64,000 nucleotides of DNA from Auanema rhodensis (taxonomy: Eukaryota; Nematoda; Chromadorea; Rhabditida; Rhabditidae), in NCBI GenBank assembly GCA_964057225.1, contig OZ059899.1, positions 10,230,001-10,294,000 on the forward strand, read 5' to 3'. The translations under genes were made by a program, and so were the position numbers. This document shows positions 23,939 to 36,851 of this stretch, piece after piece (the first letter of the stretch is position 1; each line of letters starts with the position of its first letter). The notes beneath the pieces are model-generated. The model was not told where the DNA came from and did no database searches. It worked only from the letters and a program-made list of their open reading frames with translations.

Positions 23939-24762
23939 ACTGATCCTGATTTCTCTATGATTACATAAAACTCTTGTTTGATATAAAAAAAGAAGAGGAA
24001 TAACGTTTCCAGGATGTCAATGATATCGAATCTAGTGATATTGTAGAAAAATGTAATGTCAGCTCCATAGGTTTTCTCTTAATTTCTCTCATCACAATTG
24101 TCTTAGTTTTTTTTCTCATTAGAGTTTCTGAAATCTTAGGTGAACAAGGCCGTATATATTTTTTTCTGGAATTCGAAAGCATTTGGGATGGACATTAGAA
24201 GTAAAAGAACTAGTTTTTCCTACTTTAAAACAAACAAAAAAAAATAAAATGAAAAAGATTGTTAGATATCCAATTTAAACTTATACATTTACTTCGATAA
24301 AGAGCCTATTAGTTTGAAATTTTATGTCTTACAGTTCTCCAACAGAACAGACTGATCCTGATTTCTCTATGATTACATAAAACTATCGTTTGATATAAAA
24401 AAAGAAGAGGAATAACGTTTCCAGGATGTCAATGATATCGAATCTAGTGATATTGTAAAAAAATGTAATGTCAGCTCCATAAGTTTTCTCTTAATTTCTC
24501 TCATCACAATTGTCTTAGTTTTTTTTCTCATAAGAGTTTCTGAAATCTTAGGTGAACAAGGCCGTATATATTTTTTTCTGGAATTCGAAAGCATTTGGGA
24601 TGGAAATTAGAAAGAAAAGAACTAGTTTTTCCTACTTTAAAACATACAATAAGAAATAAAATAAAAAAGATTGTTAGATATCCAATTTAAACTTATACAT
24701 TTACTTCGATAAAGAGCCTATTAGTTTGAAATTTTATGTCTTACAGTTCTCCAACAGAACAG
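23939..24762 (+). repeat. Two S monomers
   Basis: S monomers start at 23939 (CTCTTGTTTG and CTCATTAG markers) and 24351 (ACTATCGTTTG marker). They recur as a pair at 28640-29463. Confidence 0.9.
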
Positions 24763-24968
24763 ACTGATCCTGATTTCTCTATGATTACATAAAACTCTCG
24801 TTTGATATACAAAAAGGAGAGGAATAACGTTTCCAGGATATCAATGATATCGAATCTAGTGATATTGTAGAAAAATGTAATGTCAGCTCCATAGTTTTTC
24901 TCTAAATTTCTCTCATCACAATAGTCTTATTTTTTTTCATAAGAGTTTCTGAAATCTTAGTTGAACAA

Positions 24969-25041
24969 GGCCGCGTGGCGCAATGGATAACGCGTCTGCC
25001 TACGGAGCAGAAGATTGTAGGTTCGAATCCTGCCGTGGTCG
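24969..25041 (+). tRNA. tRNA-Arg(ACG), copy 16 (L1 monomer)
   Basis: This copy is identical to the reference. The T7 terminator is at 25046-25052. The left flank is one T shorter than in other L1 monomers, in the poly-T run before CATAAGAG. Confidence 0.96.
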
Positions 25042-25366
25042 TAAATTTTTTTCATTTGACTTGTCATTTACAAAAATCAAATTTATCTTCTTCAACGATT
25101 ATTTTTGCAATGTGTCATAAAAATTTCACAGTTGAACAAAACGTTTTTTAAGAATTTTTTTTGTTGTCAACATATATATTTTCCTGGAATTCGAAAGCAT
25201 TTGGGATGGAAATTAGAAAGAAAAGAACTAGTTTTTCCTATTTTAAAACAAACAAAAAAATAAAATGAAAAAGATTGTTAGATATCCAATTTAAACTTAT
25301 ACATTTACTTCGATAAAGAGCCTATTAGTTTGAAATTTTATGTCTTACAGTTCTGCAACAGAACAG

Positions 25367-26601
25367 ACTGATCCTGATTTCTCTATGATTACATAAAATT
25401 CTCGTTTGATATAAAAAAAGAAGAGGATTAACGTTTCCAGGATGTCAATGATATCGAATCTAGTGATATTGTAAAAAAATGTAATGTCAGCTCCATAGGT
25501 TTTCTCTTAATTTCTCTCATCACAATTGTCTTAGTTTTTTTTCTCATAAGAGTTTCTGAAATCTTAGGTGAACAAGGCCGTATATATATTTTCCTGGAAT
25601 TCGAAAGCATTTGGGATGGAAATTAGAAAGAAAAGAACTAGTTTTCCTACTTTAAAACAAACAAAAAAAAATAAAATGAAAAAGATTGTTAGATATCCAA
25701 TTTAAACTTATACATTTACTTCGATAAAGAGCCTATTAGTTTGAAATTTTATGTCTTACAGTTCTGCAACAGAACAGACTGATCCTGATTTCTCTATGAT
25801 TACATAAAATTCTCGTTTGATATAAAAAAAGAAGAGGATTAACGTTTCCAGGATGTCAATGATATCGAATCTAGTGATATTGTAAAAAAATGTAATGTCA
25901 GCTCCATAGGTTTTCTCTTAATTTCTCTTATCACAATTGTCTTAGTTTTTTTTCTCATAAGAGTTTCTGAAATCTTAGGTGAACAAGGCCGTATATATTT
26001 TTTTCTGGAATTCGAAAGCATTTGGGATGGAAATTAGAAAGAAAAGAACTAGTTTTTCCTACTTTAAAACGAACAATAAGAAATAAAATAAAAAAGATTG
26101 TTAGATATCCAATTTAAACTTATACATTTACTTCGATAAAGAGCCTATTAGTTTGAAATTTTATGTCTTACAGTTCTCCAACAGAACAGACTGATCCTGA
26201 TTTCTCTATGATTACATAAAACTCTCGTTTGATATACAAAAAGGAGAGGAATAACGTTTCCAGGATGTCAATGATATCGAATCTAGTGATATTGTAGAAA
26301 AATGTAATGTCAGCTCTATAGGTTTTCTCTTAATTTCTCTCATCACAATTGTCTTAGTTTTTTTTCTCATAAGAGTTTCTGAAATCTTAGGTGAACAAGG
26401 CCGTATATATTTTTTTCTGGAATTCGAAAACATTTGGGATGGAAATTAGAAGGAAAAGAACTAGTTTCTCCTACTTTAAAACAAACAATAAGAAATAAAA
26501 TAAAAAAGATTGTTAGATATCCAATTTAAACTTATACATTTACTTTGATAAAGAGCCTATTAGTTTGAAATTTTATGTCTTACAGTTCTCCAACAGAACA
26601 G
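25367..26601 (+). repeat. Three S monomers
   Basis: S monomers start at 25367, 25778 and 26190. The first has the TATATATATTTTCC junction. They recur at 30070-31304. Confidence 0.9.
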
Positions 26602-26808
26602 ACTGATCCTGATTTCTCTATGATTACATAAAACTCTCGTTTGATATACAAAAAGGAGAGGAATAACGTTTCCAGGATATCAATGATATCGAATCTAGTG
26701 ATATTGTAGAAAAATGTAATGTCAGCTCCATAGTTTTTCTCTAAATTTCTCTCATCACATTAGTCTTATTTTTTTTTCATAAGAGTTTCTGAAATCTTAG
26801 TTGAACAA

Positions 26809-26881
26809 GGCCGCGTGGCGCAATGGATAACGCGTCTGCCTACGGAGCAGAAGATTGTAGGTTCGAATCCTGCCGTGGTCG
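26809..26881 (+). tRNA. tRNA-Arg(ACG), copy 17 (L1 monomer)
   Basis: This copy is identical to the reference. The T7 terminator is at 26886-26892. The left flank shares the CACATTAGTC marker with copy 15. Confidence 0.96.
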
Positions 26882-27208
26882 TAAATTTTTTTCATTTGAC
26901 TTGTCATTTACAAAAATCAAATTTATCTTCTTCAACGATTATTTTTGCAATGTGTCATAAAAATTTCACAGTTGAACAAAACGTTTTTTAAGAATTTTTT
27001 TTGTTGTCAACATATATATTTTCCTGGAATTCGAAAGCATTTGGGATGGAAATTAGAAAGAAAAGAACTAGTTTTTCCTATTTTAAAACAAACAAAAAAA
27101 AATAAAATGAAAAAGATTGTTAGATATCCAATTTAAACTTATACATTTACTTCGATAAAGAGCCTATTAGTTTGAAATTTTATGTCTTACAGTTCTGCAA
27201 CAGAACAG

Positions 27209-28032
27209 ACTGATCCTGATTTCTCTATGATTACATAAAATTCTCGTTTGATATAAAAAAAGAAGAGGATTAACGTTTCCAGGATGTCAATGATATCGAA
27301 TCTAGTGATATTGTAAAAAAATGTAATGTCAGCTCCATAGGTTTTCTCTTAATTTCTCTTATCACAATTGTCTTAGTTTTTTTTCTCATAAGAGTTTCTG
27401 AAATCTTAGGTGAACAAGGCCGTATATATTTTTTTCTGGAATTCGAAAGCATTTGGGATGGAAATTAGAAAGAAAAGAACTAGTTTTTCCTACTTTAAAA
27501 CGAACAATAAGAAATAAAATAAAAAAGATTGTTAGATATCCAATTTAAACTTATACATTTACTTCGATAAAGAGCCTATTAGTTTGAAATTTTATGTCTT
27601 ACAGTTCTCCAACAGAACAGACTGATCCTGATTTCTCTATGATTACATAAAACTCTCGTTTGATATACAAAAAGGAGAGGAATAACGTTTCCAGGATGTC
27701 AATGATATCGAATCTAGTGATATTGTAGAAAAATGTAATGTCAGCTCCATAGGTTTTCTCTTAATTTCTCTCATCACAATTGTCTTAGTTTTTTTTCTCA
27801 TAAGAGTTTCTGAAATCTTAGGTGAACAAGGCCGTATATATTTTTTTCTGGAATTCGAAAACATTTGGGATGGAAATTAGAAGGAAAAGAACTAGTTTCT
27901 CCTACTTTAAAACAAACAATAAGAAATAAAATAAAAAAGATTGTTAGATATCCAATTTAAACTTATACATTTACTTTGATAAAGAGCCTATTAGTTTGAA
28001 ATTTTATGTCTTACAGTTCTCCAACAGAACAG
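27209..28032 (+). repeat. Two S monomers
   Basis: S monomers start at 27209 and 27621. They match 22508-23331 and 25778-26601 and form a mobile-looking S-S-L module of 1,431 bp with the following L1. Confidence 0.9.
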
Positions 28033-28239
28033 ACTGATCCTGATTTCTCTATGATTACATAAAACTCTCGTTTGATATACAAAAAGGAGAGGAATAACGT
28101 TTCCAGGATATCAATGATATCGAATCTAGTGATATTGTAGAAAAATGTAATGTCAGCTCCATAGTTTTTCTCTAAATTTCTCTCATCACATTAGTCTTAT
28201 TTTTTTTTCATAAGAGTTTCTGAAATCTTAGTTGAACAA

Positions 28240-28312
28240 GGCCGCGTGGCGCAATGGATAACGCGTCTGCCTACGGAGCAGAAGATTGTAGGTTCGAATC
28301 CTGCCGTGGTCG
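28240..28312 (+). tRNA. tRNA-Arg(ACG), copy 18 (L1 monomer)
   Basis: This copy is identical to the reference. The T7 terminator is at 28317-28323. It lies 4,701 bp downstream of copy 15 and occupies the same place in the 4.7-kb higher-order repeat. Confidence 0.96.
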
Positions 28313-28639
28313 TAAATTTTTTTCATTTGACTTGTCATTTACAAAAATCAAATTTATCTTCTTCAACGATTATTTTTGCAATGTGTCATAAAAATTTCAC
28401 AGTTGAACAAAACGTTTTTTAAGAATTTTTTTTGTTGTCAACATATATATTTTCCTGGAATTCGAAAGCATTTGGGATGGAAATTAGAAAGAAAAGAACT
28501 AGTTTTTCCTATTTTAAAACAAACAAAAAAAAATAAAATGAAAAAGATTGTTAGATATCCAATTTAAACTTATACATTTACTTCGATAAAGAGCCTATTA
28601 GTTTGAAATTTTATGTCTTACAGTTCTCCAACAGAACAG

Positions 28640-29463
28640 ACTGATCCTGATTTCTCTATGATTACATAAAACTCTTGTTTGATATAAAAAAAGAAGAGGA
28701 ATAACGTTTCCAGGATGTCAATGATATCGAATCTAGTGATATTGTAGAAAAATGTAATGTCAGCTCCATAGGTTTTCTCTTAATTTCTCTCATCACAATT
28801 GTCTTAGTTTTTTTTCTCATTAGAGTTTCTGAAATCTTAGGTGAACAAGGCCGTATATATTTTTTTCTGGAATTCGAAAGCATTTGGGATGGACATTAGA
28901 AGTAAAAGAACTAGTTTTTCCTACTTTAAAACAAACAAAAAAAAATAAAATGAAAAAGATTGTTAGATATCCAATTTAAACTTATACATTTACTTCGATA
29001 AAGAGCCTATTAGTTTGAAATTTTATGTCTTACAGTTCTCCAACAGAACAGACTGATCCTGATTTCTCTATGATTACATAAAACTATCGTTTGATATAAA
29101 AAAAGAAGAGGAATAACGTTTCCAGGATGTCAATGATATCGAATCTAGTGATATTGTAAAAAAATGTAATGTCAGCTCCATAAGTTTTCTCTTAATTTCT
29201 CTCATCACAATTGTCTTAGTTTTTTTTCTCATAAGAGTTTCTGAAATCTTAGGTGAACAAGGCCGTATATATTTTTTTCTGGAATTCGAAAGCATTTGGG
29301 ATGGAAATTAGAAAGAAAAGAACTAGTTTTTCCTACTTTAAAACATACAATAAGAAATAAAATAAAAAAGATTGTTAGATATCCAATTTAAACTTATACA
29401 TTTACTTCGATAAAGAGCCTATTAGTTTGAAATTTTATGTCTTACAGTTCTCCAACAGAACAG
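28640..29463 (+). repeat. Two S monomers
   Basis: This is the 4,701-bp counterpart of 23939-24762. Confidence 0.9.
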
Positions 29464-29670
29464 ACTGATCCTGATTTCTCTATGATTACATAAAACTCTC
29501 GTTTGATATACAAAAAGGAGAGGAATAACGTTTCCAGGATATCAATGATATCGAATCTAGTGATATTGTAGAAAAATGTAATGTCAGCTCCATAGTTTTT
29601 CTCTAAATTTCTCTCATCACAATAGTCTTATTTTTTTTTCATAAGAGTTTCTGAAATCTTAGTTGAACAA

Positions 29671-29743
29671 GGCCGCGTGGCGCAATGGATAACGCGTCTG
29701 CCTACGGAGCAGAAGATTGTAGGTTCGAATCCTGCCGTGGTCG
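29671..29743 (+). tRNA. tRNA-Arg(ACG), copy 19 (L1 monomer)
   Basis: This copy is identical to the reference. The T7 terminator is at 29748-29754. It is the 4.7-kb counterpart of copy 16 but has the full-length left-flank poly-T. Confidence 0.96.
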
Positions 29744-30069
29744 TAAATTTTTTTCATTTGACTTGTCATTTACAAAAATCAAATTTATCTTCTTCAACGA
29801 TTATTTTTGCAATGTGTCATAAAAATTTCACAGTTGAACAAAACGTTTTTTAAGAATTTTTTTTGTTGTCAACATATATATTTTCCTGGAATTCGAAAGC
29901 ATTTGGGATGGAAATTAGAAAGAAAAGAACTAGTTTTCCCTATTTTAAAACAAACAAAAAAAATAAAATGAAAAAGATTGTTAGATATCCAATTTAAACT
30001 TATACATTTACTTCGATAAAGAGCCTATTAGTTTGAAATTTTATGTCTTACAGTTCTGCAACAGAACAG

Positions 30070-31304
30070 ACTGATCCTGATTTCTCTATGATTACATAAA
30101 ATTCTCGTTTGATATAAAAAAAGAAGAGGATTAACGTTTCCAGGATGTCAATGATATCGAATCTAGTGATATTGTAAAAAAATGTAATGTCAGCTCCATA
30201 GGTTTTCTCTTAATTTCTCTCATCACAATTGTCTTAGTTTTTTTTCTCATAAGAGTTTCTGAAATCTTAGGTGAACAAGGCCGTATATATATTTTCCTGG
30301 AATTCGAAAGCATTTGGGATGGAAATTAGAAAGAAAAGAACTAGTTTTCCTACTTTAAAACAAACAAAAAAAAATAAAATGAAAAAGATTGTTAGATATC
30401 CAATTTAAACTTATACATTTACTTCGATAAAGAGCCTATTAGTTTGAAATTTTATGTCTTACAGTTCTGCAACAGAACAGACTGATCCTGATTTCTCTAT
30501 GATTACATAAAATTCTCGTTTGATATAAAAAAAGAAGAGGATTAACGTTTCCAGGATGTCAATGATATCGAATCTAGTGATATTGTAAAAAAATGTAATG
30601 TCAGCTCCATAGGTTTTCTCTTAATTTCTCTTATCACAATTGTCTTAGTTTTTTTTCTCATAAGAGTTTCTGAAATCTTAGGTGAACAAGGCCGTATATA
30701 TTTTTTTCTGGAATTCGAAAGCATTTGGGATGGAAATTAGAAAGAAAAGAACTAGTTTTTCCTACTTTAAAACGAACAATAAGAAATAAAATAAAAAAGA
30801 TTGTTAGATATCCAATTTAAACTTATACATTTACTTCGATAAAGAGCCTATTAGTTTGAAATTTTATGTCTTACAGTTCTCCAACAGAACAGACTGATCC
30901 TGATTTCTCTATGATTACATAAAACTCTCGTTTGATATACAAAAAGGAGAGGAATAACGTTTCCAGGATGTCAATGATATCGAATCTAGTGATATTGTAG
31001 AAAAATGTAATGTCAGCTCCATAGGTTTTCTCTTAATTTCTCTCATCACAATTGTCTTAGTTTTTTTTCTCATAAGAGTTTCTGAAATCTTAGGTGAACA
31101 AGGCCGTATATATTTTTTTCTGGAATTCGAAAACATTTGGGATGGAAATTAGAAGGAAAAGAACTAGTTTCTCCTACTTTAAAACAAACAATAAGAAATA
31201 AAATAAAAAAGATTGTTAGATATCCAATTTAAACTTATACATTTACTTTGATAAAGAGCCTATTAGTTTGAAATTTTATGTCTTACAGTTCTCCAACAGA
31301 ACAG
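30070..31304 (+). repeat. Three S monomers
   Basis: This is the 4,703-bp counterpart of 25367-26601. Confidence 0.9.
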
Positions 31305-31511
31305 ACTGATCCTGATTTCTCTATGATTACATAAAACTCTCGTTTGATATACAAAAAGGAGAGGAATAACGTTTCCAGGATATCAATGATATCGAATCTA
31401 GTGATATTGTAGAAAAATGTAATGTCAGCTCCATAGTTTTTCTCTAAATTTCTCTCATCACATTAGTCTTATTTTTTTTTCATAAGAGTTTCTGAAATCT
31501 TAGTTGAACAA

Positions 31512-31584
31512 GGCCGCGTGGCGCAATGGATAACGCGTCTGCCTACGGAGCAGAAGATTGTAGGTTCGAATCCTGCCGTGGTCG
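31512..31584 (+). tRNA. tRNA-Arg(ACG), copy 20 (L1 monomer)
   Basis: This copy is identical to the reference. The T7 terminator is at 31589-31595. It is the last tRNA before the longest tRNA-free stretch (21 S monomers, 31912-40556). Confidence 0.96.
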
Positions 31585-34382
31585 TAAATTTTTTTCATTT
31601 GACTTGTCATTTACAAAAATCAAATTTATCTTCTTCAACGATTATTTTTGCAATGTGTCATAAAAATTTCACAGTTGAACAAAACGTTTTTTAAGAATTT
31701 TTTTTGTTGTCAACATATATATTTTCCTGGAATTCGAAAGCATTTGGGATGGAAATTAGAAAGAAAAGAACTAGTTTTTCCTATTTTAAAACAAACAAAA
31801 AAAAATAAAATGAAAAAGATTGTTAGATATCCAATTTAAACTTATACATTTACTTCGATAAAGAGCCTATTAGTTTGAAATTTTATGTCTTACAGTTCTC
31901 CAACAGAACAGACTGATCCTGATTTCTCTATGATTACATAAAACTCTCGTTTGATATAAAAAAAGAAGAGGAATAACGTTTCCAGGATGTCAATGATATC
32001 GAATCTAGTGATATTGTAAAAAAATGTAATGTCAGCTCCATAGGTTTTCTCTTAATTTCTCTCATCACAATTGTCTTAGTTTTTTTTCTCATAAGAGTTT
32101 CTGAAATCTTAGGTGAACAAGGCCGTATATATATTTTCCTGGAATTCGAAAGCATTTGGGATGGAAATTAGAAAGAAAAGAACTAGTTTTTCCTACTTTA
32201 AAACAAACAAAAAAAAATAAAATGAAAAAGATTGTTAGATATCCAATTTAAACTTATACATTTACTTCGATAAAGAGCCTATTAGTTTGAAATTTTATGT
32301 CTTACAGTTCTGCAACAGAACAGACTGATCCTGATTTCTCTATGATTACATAAAATTCTCGTTTGATATAAAAAAAGAAGAGGATTAACGTTTCCAGGAT
32401 GTCAATGATATCGAATCTAGTGATATTGTAGAAAAATGTAATGTCAGCTCCATAGGTTTTCTCTTAATTTCTCTCATCACAATTGTCTTAGTTTTTTTTC
32501 TCATAAGAGTTTCTGAAATCTTAGGTGAACAAGGCCGTATATATTTTTTTCTGGAATTCGAAAGCATTTGGGATGGAAATTAGAAAGAAAAGAACTAGTT
32601 TTTCCTACTTTAAAACAAACAATAAGAAATAAAATAAAAAAGATTGTTAGATATCCAATTTAAACTTATACATTTACTTCGATAAATAGCCTATTAGTTT
32701 GAAATTTTATGTCTTACAGTTCTCCAACAGAACAGACTGATCCTGATTTCTCTATGATTACATAAAACTCTCGTTTGATATAAAAAAAGAAGAGGAATAA
32801 CGTTTCCAGGATGTCAATGATATCGAATCTAGTGATATTGTAGAAAAATGTAATGTCAGCTCCATAGGTTTTCTCTTAATTTCTCTCATCACAATTGTCT
32901 TAGTTTTTTTTCTCATAAGAGTTTCTGAAATCTTAGGTGAACAAGGCCGTATATATTTTTTTCTGGAATTCGAAAACATTTGGGATGGAAATTAGAAGGA
33001 AAAGAACTAGTTTTTCCTACTTTAAAACAAACAATAAGAAATAAAATAAAAAAGATTGTTAGATATCCAATTTAAACTTATACATTTACTTTGATAAAGA
33101 GCCTATTAGTTTGAAATTTTATGTCTTACAGTTCTCCAACAGAACAGACTGATCCTGATTTCTCTATGATTACATAAAACTCTCGTTTGATATAAAAAAG
33201 AAGAGGAATAACGTTTCCAGGATGTCAATGATATCGAATCTAGTGATATTGTAGAAAAATGTAATGTCAGCTCCATAGGTTTTCTCTTAATTTCTCTCAT
33301 CACAATTGTCTTAGTTTTTTTTCTCATAAGAGTTTCTGAAATCTTAGGTGAACAAGGCCGTATATATTTTTTTCTGGAATTCGAAAGCATTTGGGATGGA
33401 AATTAGAAAGAAAAGAACTAGTTTTTCCTATTTTAAAACAAACAAAAAAAAATAAAATGAAAAAGATTGTTAGATATCCAATTTAAACTTATACATTTAC
33501 TTCGATAAAGAGCCTATTAGTTTGAAATTTTATGTCTTACAGTTCTCCAACAGAACAGACTGATCCTGATTTCTCTATGATTACATAAAACTCTCGTTTG
33601 ATATAAAAAAAGAAGAGGAATAACGTTTCCAGGATGTCAATGATATCGAATCTAGTGATATTGTAAAAAAATGTAATGTCAGCTCCATAGGTTTTCTCTT
33701 AATTTCTCTCATCACAATTGTCTTAGTTTTTTTTCTCATAAGAGTTTCTGAAATCTTAGGTGAACAAGGCCGTATATATTTTTTTCTGGAATTCGAAAGC
33801 ATTTGGGATGGAAATTAGAAAGAAAAGAACTAGTTTTTCCTACTTTAAAACAAACAATAAGAAATAAAATGAAAAAGATTGTTAGATATCCAATTTAAAC
33901 TTATACATTTACTTCGATAAAGAGCCTATTAGTTTGAAATTTTATGTCTTACAGTTCTCCAACAGAACAGACTGATCCTGATTTCTCTATGATTACATAA
34001 AACTCTCGTTTGATATAAAAAAAGAAGAGGAATAACGTTTCCAGGATGTCAATGATATCGAATCTAGTGATATTGTAGAAAAATGTAATGTCAGCTCCAT
34101 AGGTTTTCTCTTAATTTCTCTCATCACAATTGTCTTAGTTTTTTTTCTCATAAGAGTTTCTGAAATCTTAGGTGAACAAGGCCGTATATATTTTTTTCTG
34201 GAATTTGAAAACATTTGGGATGGAAATTAGAAGGAAAAGAACTAGTTTTTCCTACTTTAAAACAAACAATAAGAAATAAAATAAAAAAGATTGTTAGATA
34301 TCCAATTTAAACTTATACATTTACTTTGATAAAGAGCCTATTAGTTTGAAATTTTATGTCTTACAGTTCTCCAACAGAACAG

Positions 34383-36851
34383 ACTGATCCTGATTTCTCT
34401 ATGATTACATAAAACTCTCGTTTGATATAAAAAAAGAAGAGGAATAACGTTTCCAGGATGTCAATGATATCGAATCTAGTGATATTGTAGAAAATGTAAT
34501 GTCAGCTCCATAGGTTTTCTCTTAATTTCTCTCATCACAATTGTCTTAGTTTTTTTTCTCATAAGAGTTTCTGAAATCTTAGGTGAACAAGGCCGTATAT
34601 ATTTTTTTCTGGAATTTGAAAACATTTGGGATGGAAATTAGAAGGAAAAGAACTAGTTTTTCCTACTTTAAAACAAACAATAAGAAATAAAATAAAAAAG
34701 ATTGTTAGATATCCAATTTAAACTTATACATTTACTTTGATAAAGAGCCTATTAGTTTGAAATTTTATGTCTTACAGTTCTCCAACAGAACAGACTGATC
34801 CTGATTTCTCTATGATTACATAAAACTCTCGTTTGATATAAAAAAAGAAGAGGAATAACGTTTCCAGGATGTCAATGATATCGAATCTAGTGATATTGTA
34901 GAAAAATGTAATGTCAGCTCCATAGGTTTTCTCTTAATTTCTCTCATCACAATTGTCTTAGTTTTTTTTCTCATAAGAGTTTCTGAAATCTTAGGTGAAC
35001 AAGGCCGTATATATTTTTTTCTGGAATTCGAAAGCATTTGGGATGGAAATTATAAAGAAAAGAACTAGTTTTTCCTATTTTAAAACAAACAAAAAAAAAT
35101 AAAATGAAAAAGATTGTTAGATATCCAATTTAAACTTATACATTTACTTCGATAAAGAGCCTATTAGTTTGAAATTTTATGTCTTACAGTTCTCCAACAG
35201 AACAGACTGATCCTGATTTCTCTATGATTACATAAAACTCTCGTTTGATATAAAAAAAGAAGAGGAATAACGTTTCCAGGATGTCAATGATATCGAATCT
35301 AGTGATATTGTAAAAAAATGTAATGTCAGCTCCATAGGTTTTCTCTCAATTTCTCTCATCACAATTGTCTTAGTTTTTTTTCTCATAAGAGTTTCTGAAA
35401 TCTTAGGTGAACAAGGCCGTGTATATTTTTTTCTGGAAATCGAAAGCATTTGGGATGGAAATTAGAAAGAAAAGAACTAGTTTTTCCTATTTTAAAACAA
35501 ACAAAAAAAAATAAAATAAAAAAGATTGTTAGATATCCAATTTAAACTCATACATTTACTTTGATAAAGAGCCTATTAGTTTGAAATTTTATGTCTTACA
35601 GTTCTCCAACAGAACAGACTGATCCTGATTTCTCTATGATTACATAAAACTCTCGTTTGATATAAAAAAGAAGAGGAATAACGTTTCCAGGATGTCAATG
35701 ATATCGAATCTAGTGATATTGTAAAAAAATGTAATGTCAGCTCCATAGGTTTTCTCTTAATTTCTCTCATCACAATTGTCTTAGTTTTTTTTCTCATAAG
35801 AGTTTCTGAAATCTTAGGTGAACAAGGCCGTATATATTTTTTTCTGGAATTCGAAAACATTTGGGATGGAAATTAGAAGGAAAAGAACTAGTTTTTCCTA
35901 CTTTAAAACAAACAATAAGAAATAAAATAAAAAAGATTGTTAGATATCCAATTTAAACTTATACATTTACTTTGATAAAGAGCCTATTAGTTTGAAATTT
36001 TATGTCTTACAGTTCTCCAACAGAACAGACTGATCCTGATTTCTCTATGATTACATAAAACTCTCGTTTGATATAAAAAAGAAGAGGAATAACGTTTCCA
36101 GGATGTCAATGATATCGAATCTAGTGATATTGTAGAAAAATGTAATGTCAGCTCCATAGGTTTTCTCTTAATTTCTCTCATCACAATTGTCTTAGTTTTT
36201 TTTCTCATAAGAGTTTCTGAAATCTTAGGTGAACAAGGCCGTATATATATTTTCCTGGAATTCGAAAGCATTTGGGATGGAAATTAGAAAGAAAAGAACT
36301 AGTTTTTCCTATTTTAAAACAAACAAAAAAAAATAAAATGAAAAAGATTGTTAGATATCCAATTTAAACTTATACATTTACTTCGATAAAGAGCCTATTA
36401 GTTTGAAATTTTATGTCTTACAGTTCTCCAACAGAACAGACTGATCCTGATTTCTCTATGATTACATAAAACTCTCGTTTGATATAAAAAAAGAAGAGGA
36501 ATAACGTTTCCAGGATGTCAATGATATCGAATCTAGTGATATTGTAAAAAAATGTAATGTCAGCTCCATAGGTTTTCTCTTAATTTCTCTCATCACAATT
36601 GTCTTAGTTTTTTCTCTCATAAGAGTTTCTGAAATCTTAGGTGAACAAGGCCGTATATATTTTTTTCTGGAATTCGAAAGCATTTGGGATGGAAATTAGA
36701 AAGAAAAGAACTAGTTTTTCCTACTTTAAAACAAACAATAAGAAATAAAATAAAAAAGATTGTTAGATATCCAATTTAAACTTATACATTTACTTTGATA
36801 AAGAGCCTATTAGTTTGAAATTTTATGTCTTACAGTTCTCCAACAGAACAG
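34383..36851 (+). repeat. Higher-order repeat C, copy 1 (six S monomers, 2,469 bp)
   Basis: Six S monomers recur in the same order directly downstream. Shared private markers include the GGCCGTGTATA junction with the lost EcoRI site (35419/37889), CTCTCAATTTC (35343/37813) and TTTTCTCTCATAAG (36612/39082). Confidence 0.88.

Larger units (their letters stand above)
22508..27208 (+). repeat. Higher-order repeat B, copy 1 (10 monomers, 4,701 bp)
   Basis: The order is S S L1 S S L1 S S S L1. The block carries tRNA copies 15, 16 and 17. The same order with the same private markers follows immediately at 27209-31911. The S-S-L1 module at 25778-27208 is itself a near-copy of 22508-23938. Confidence 0.88.
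27209..31911 (+). repeat. Higher-order repeat B, copy 2 (10 monomers, 4,703 bp)
   Basis: This is a direct repeat of 22508-27208 with tRNA copies 18, 19 and 20. Small length differences come from poly-T and poly-A runs near 24930/29633 and 25255/29955. Confidence 0.88.

Noticed and set aside
33106-33390. 94-codon minus-strand frame
   Set aside because: It is a frameshifted version of the 73-codon repeat frame caused by A6 instead of A7. The longer tail is a by-product of the indel.
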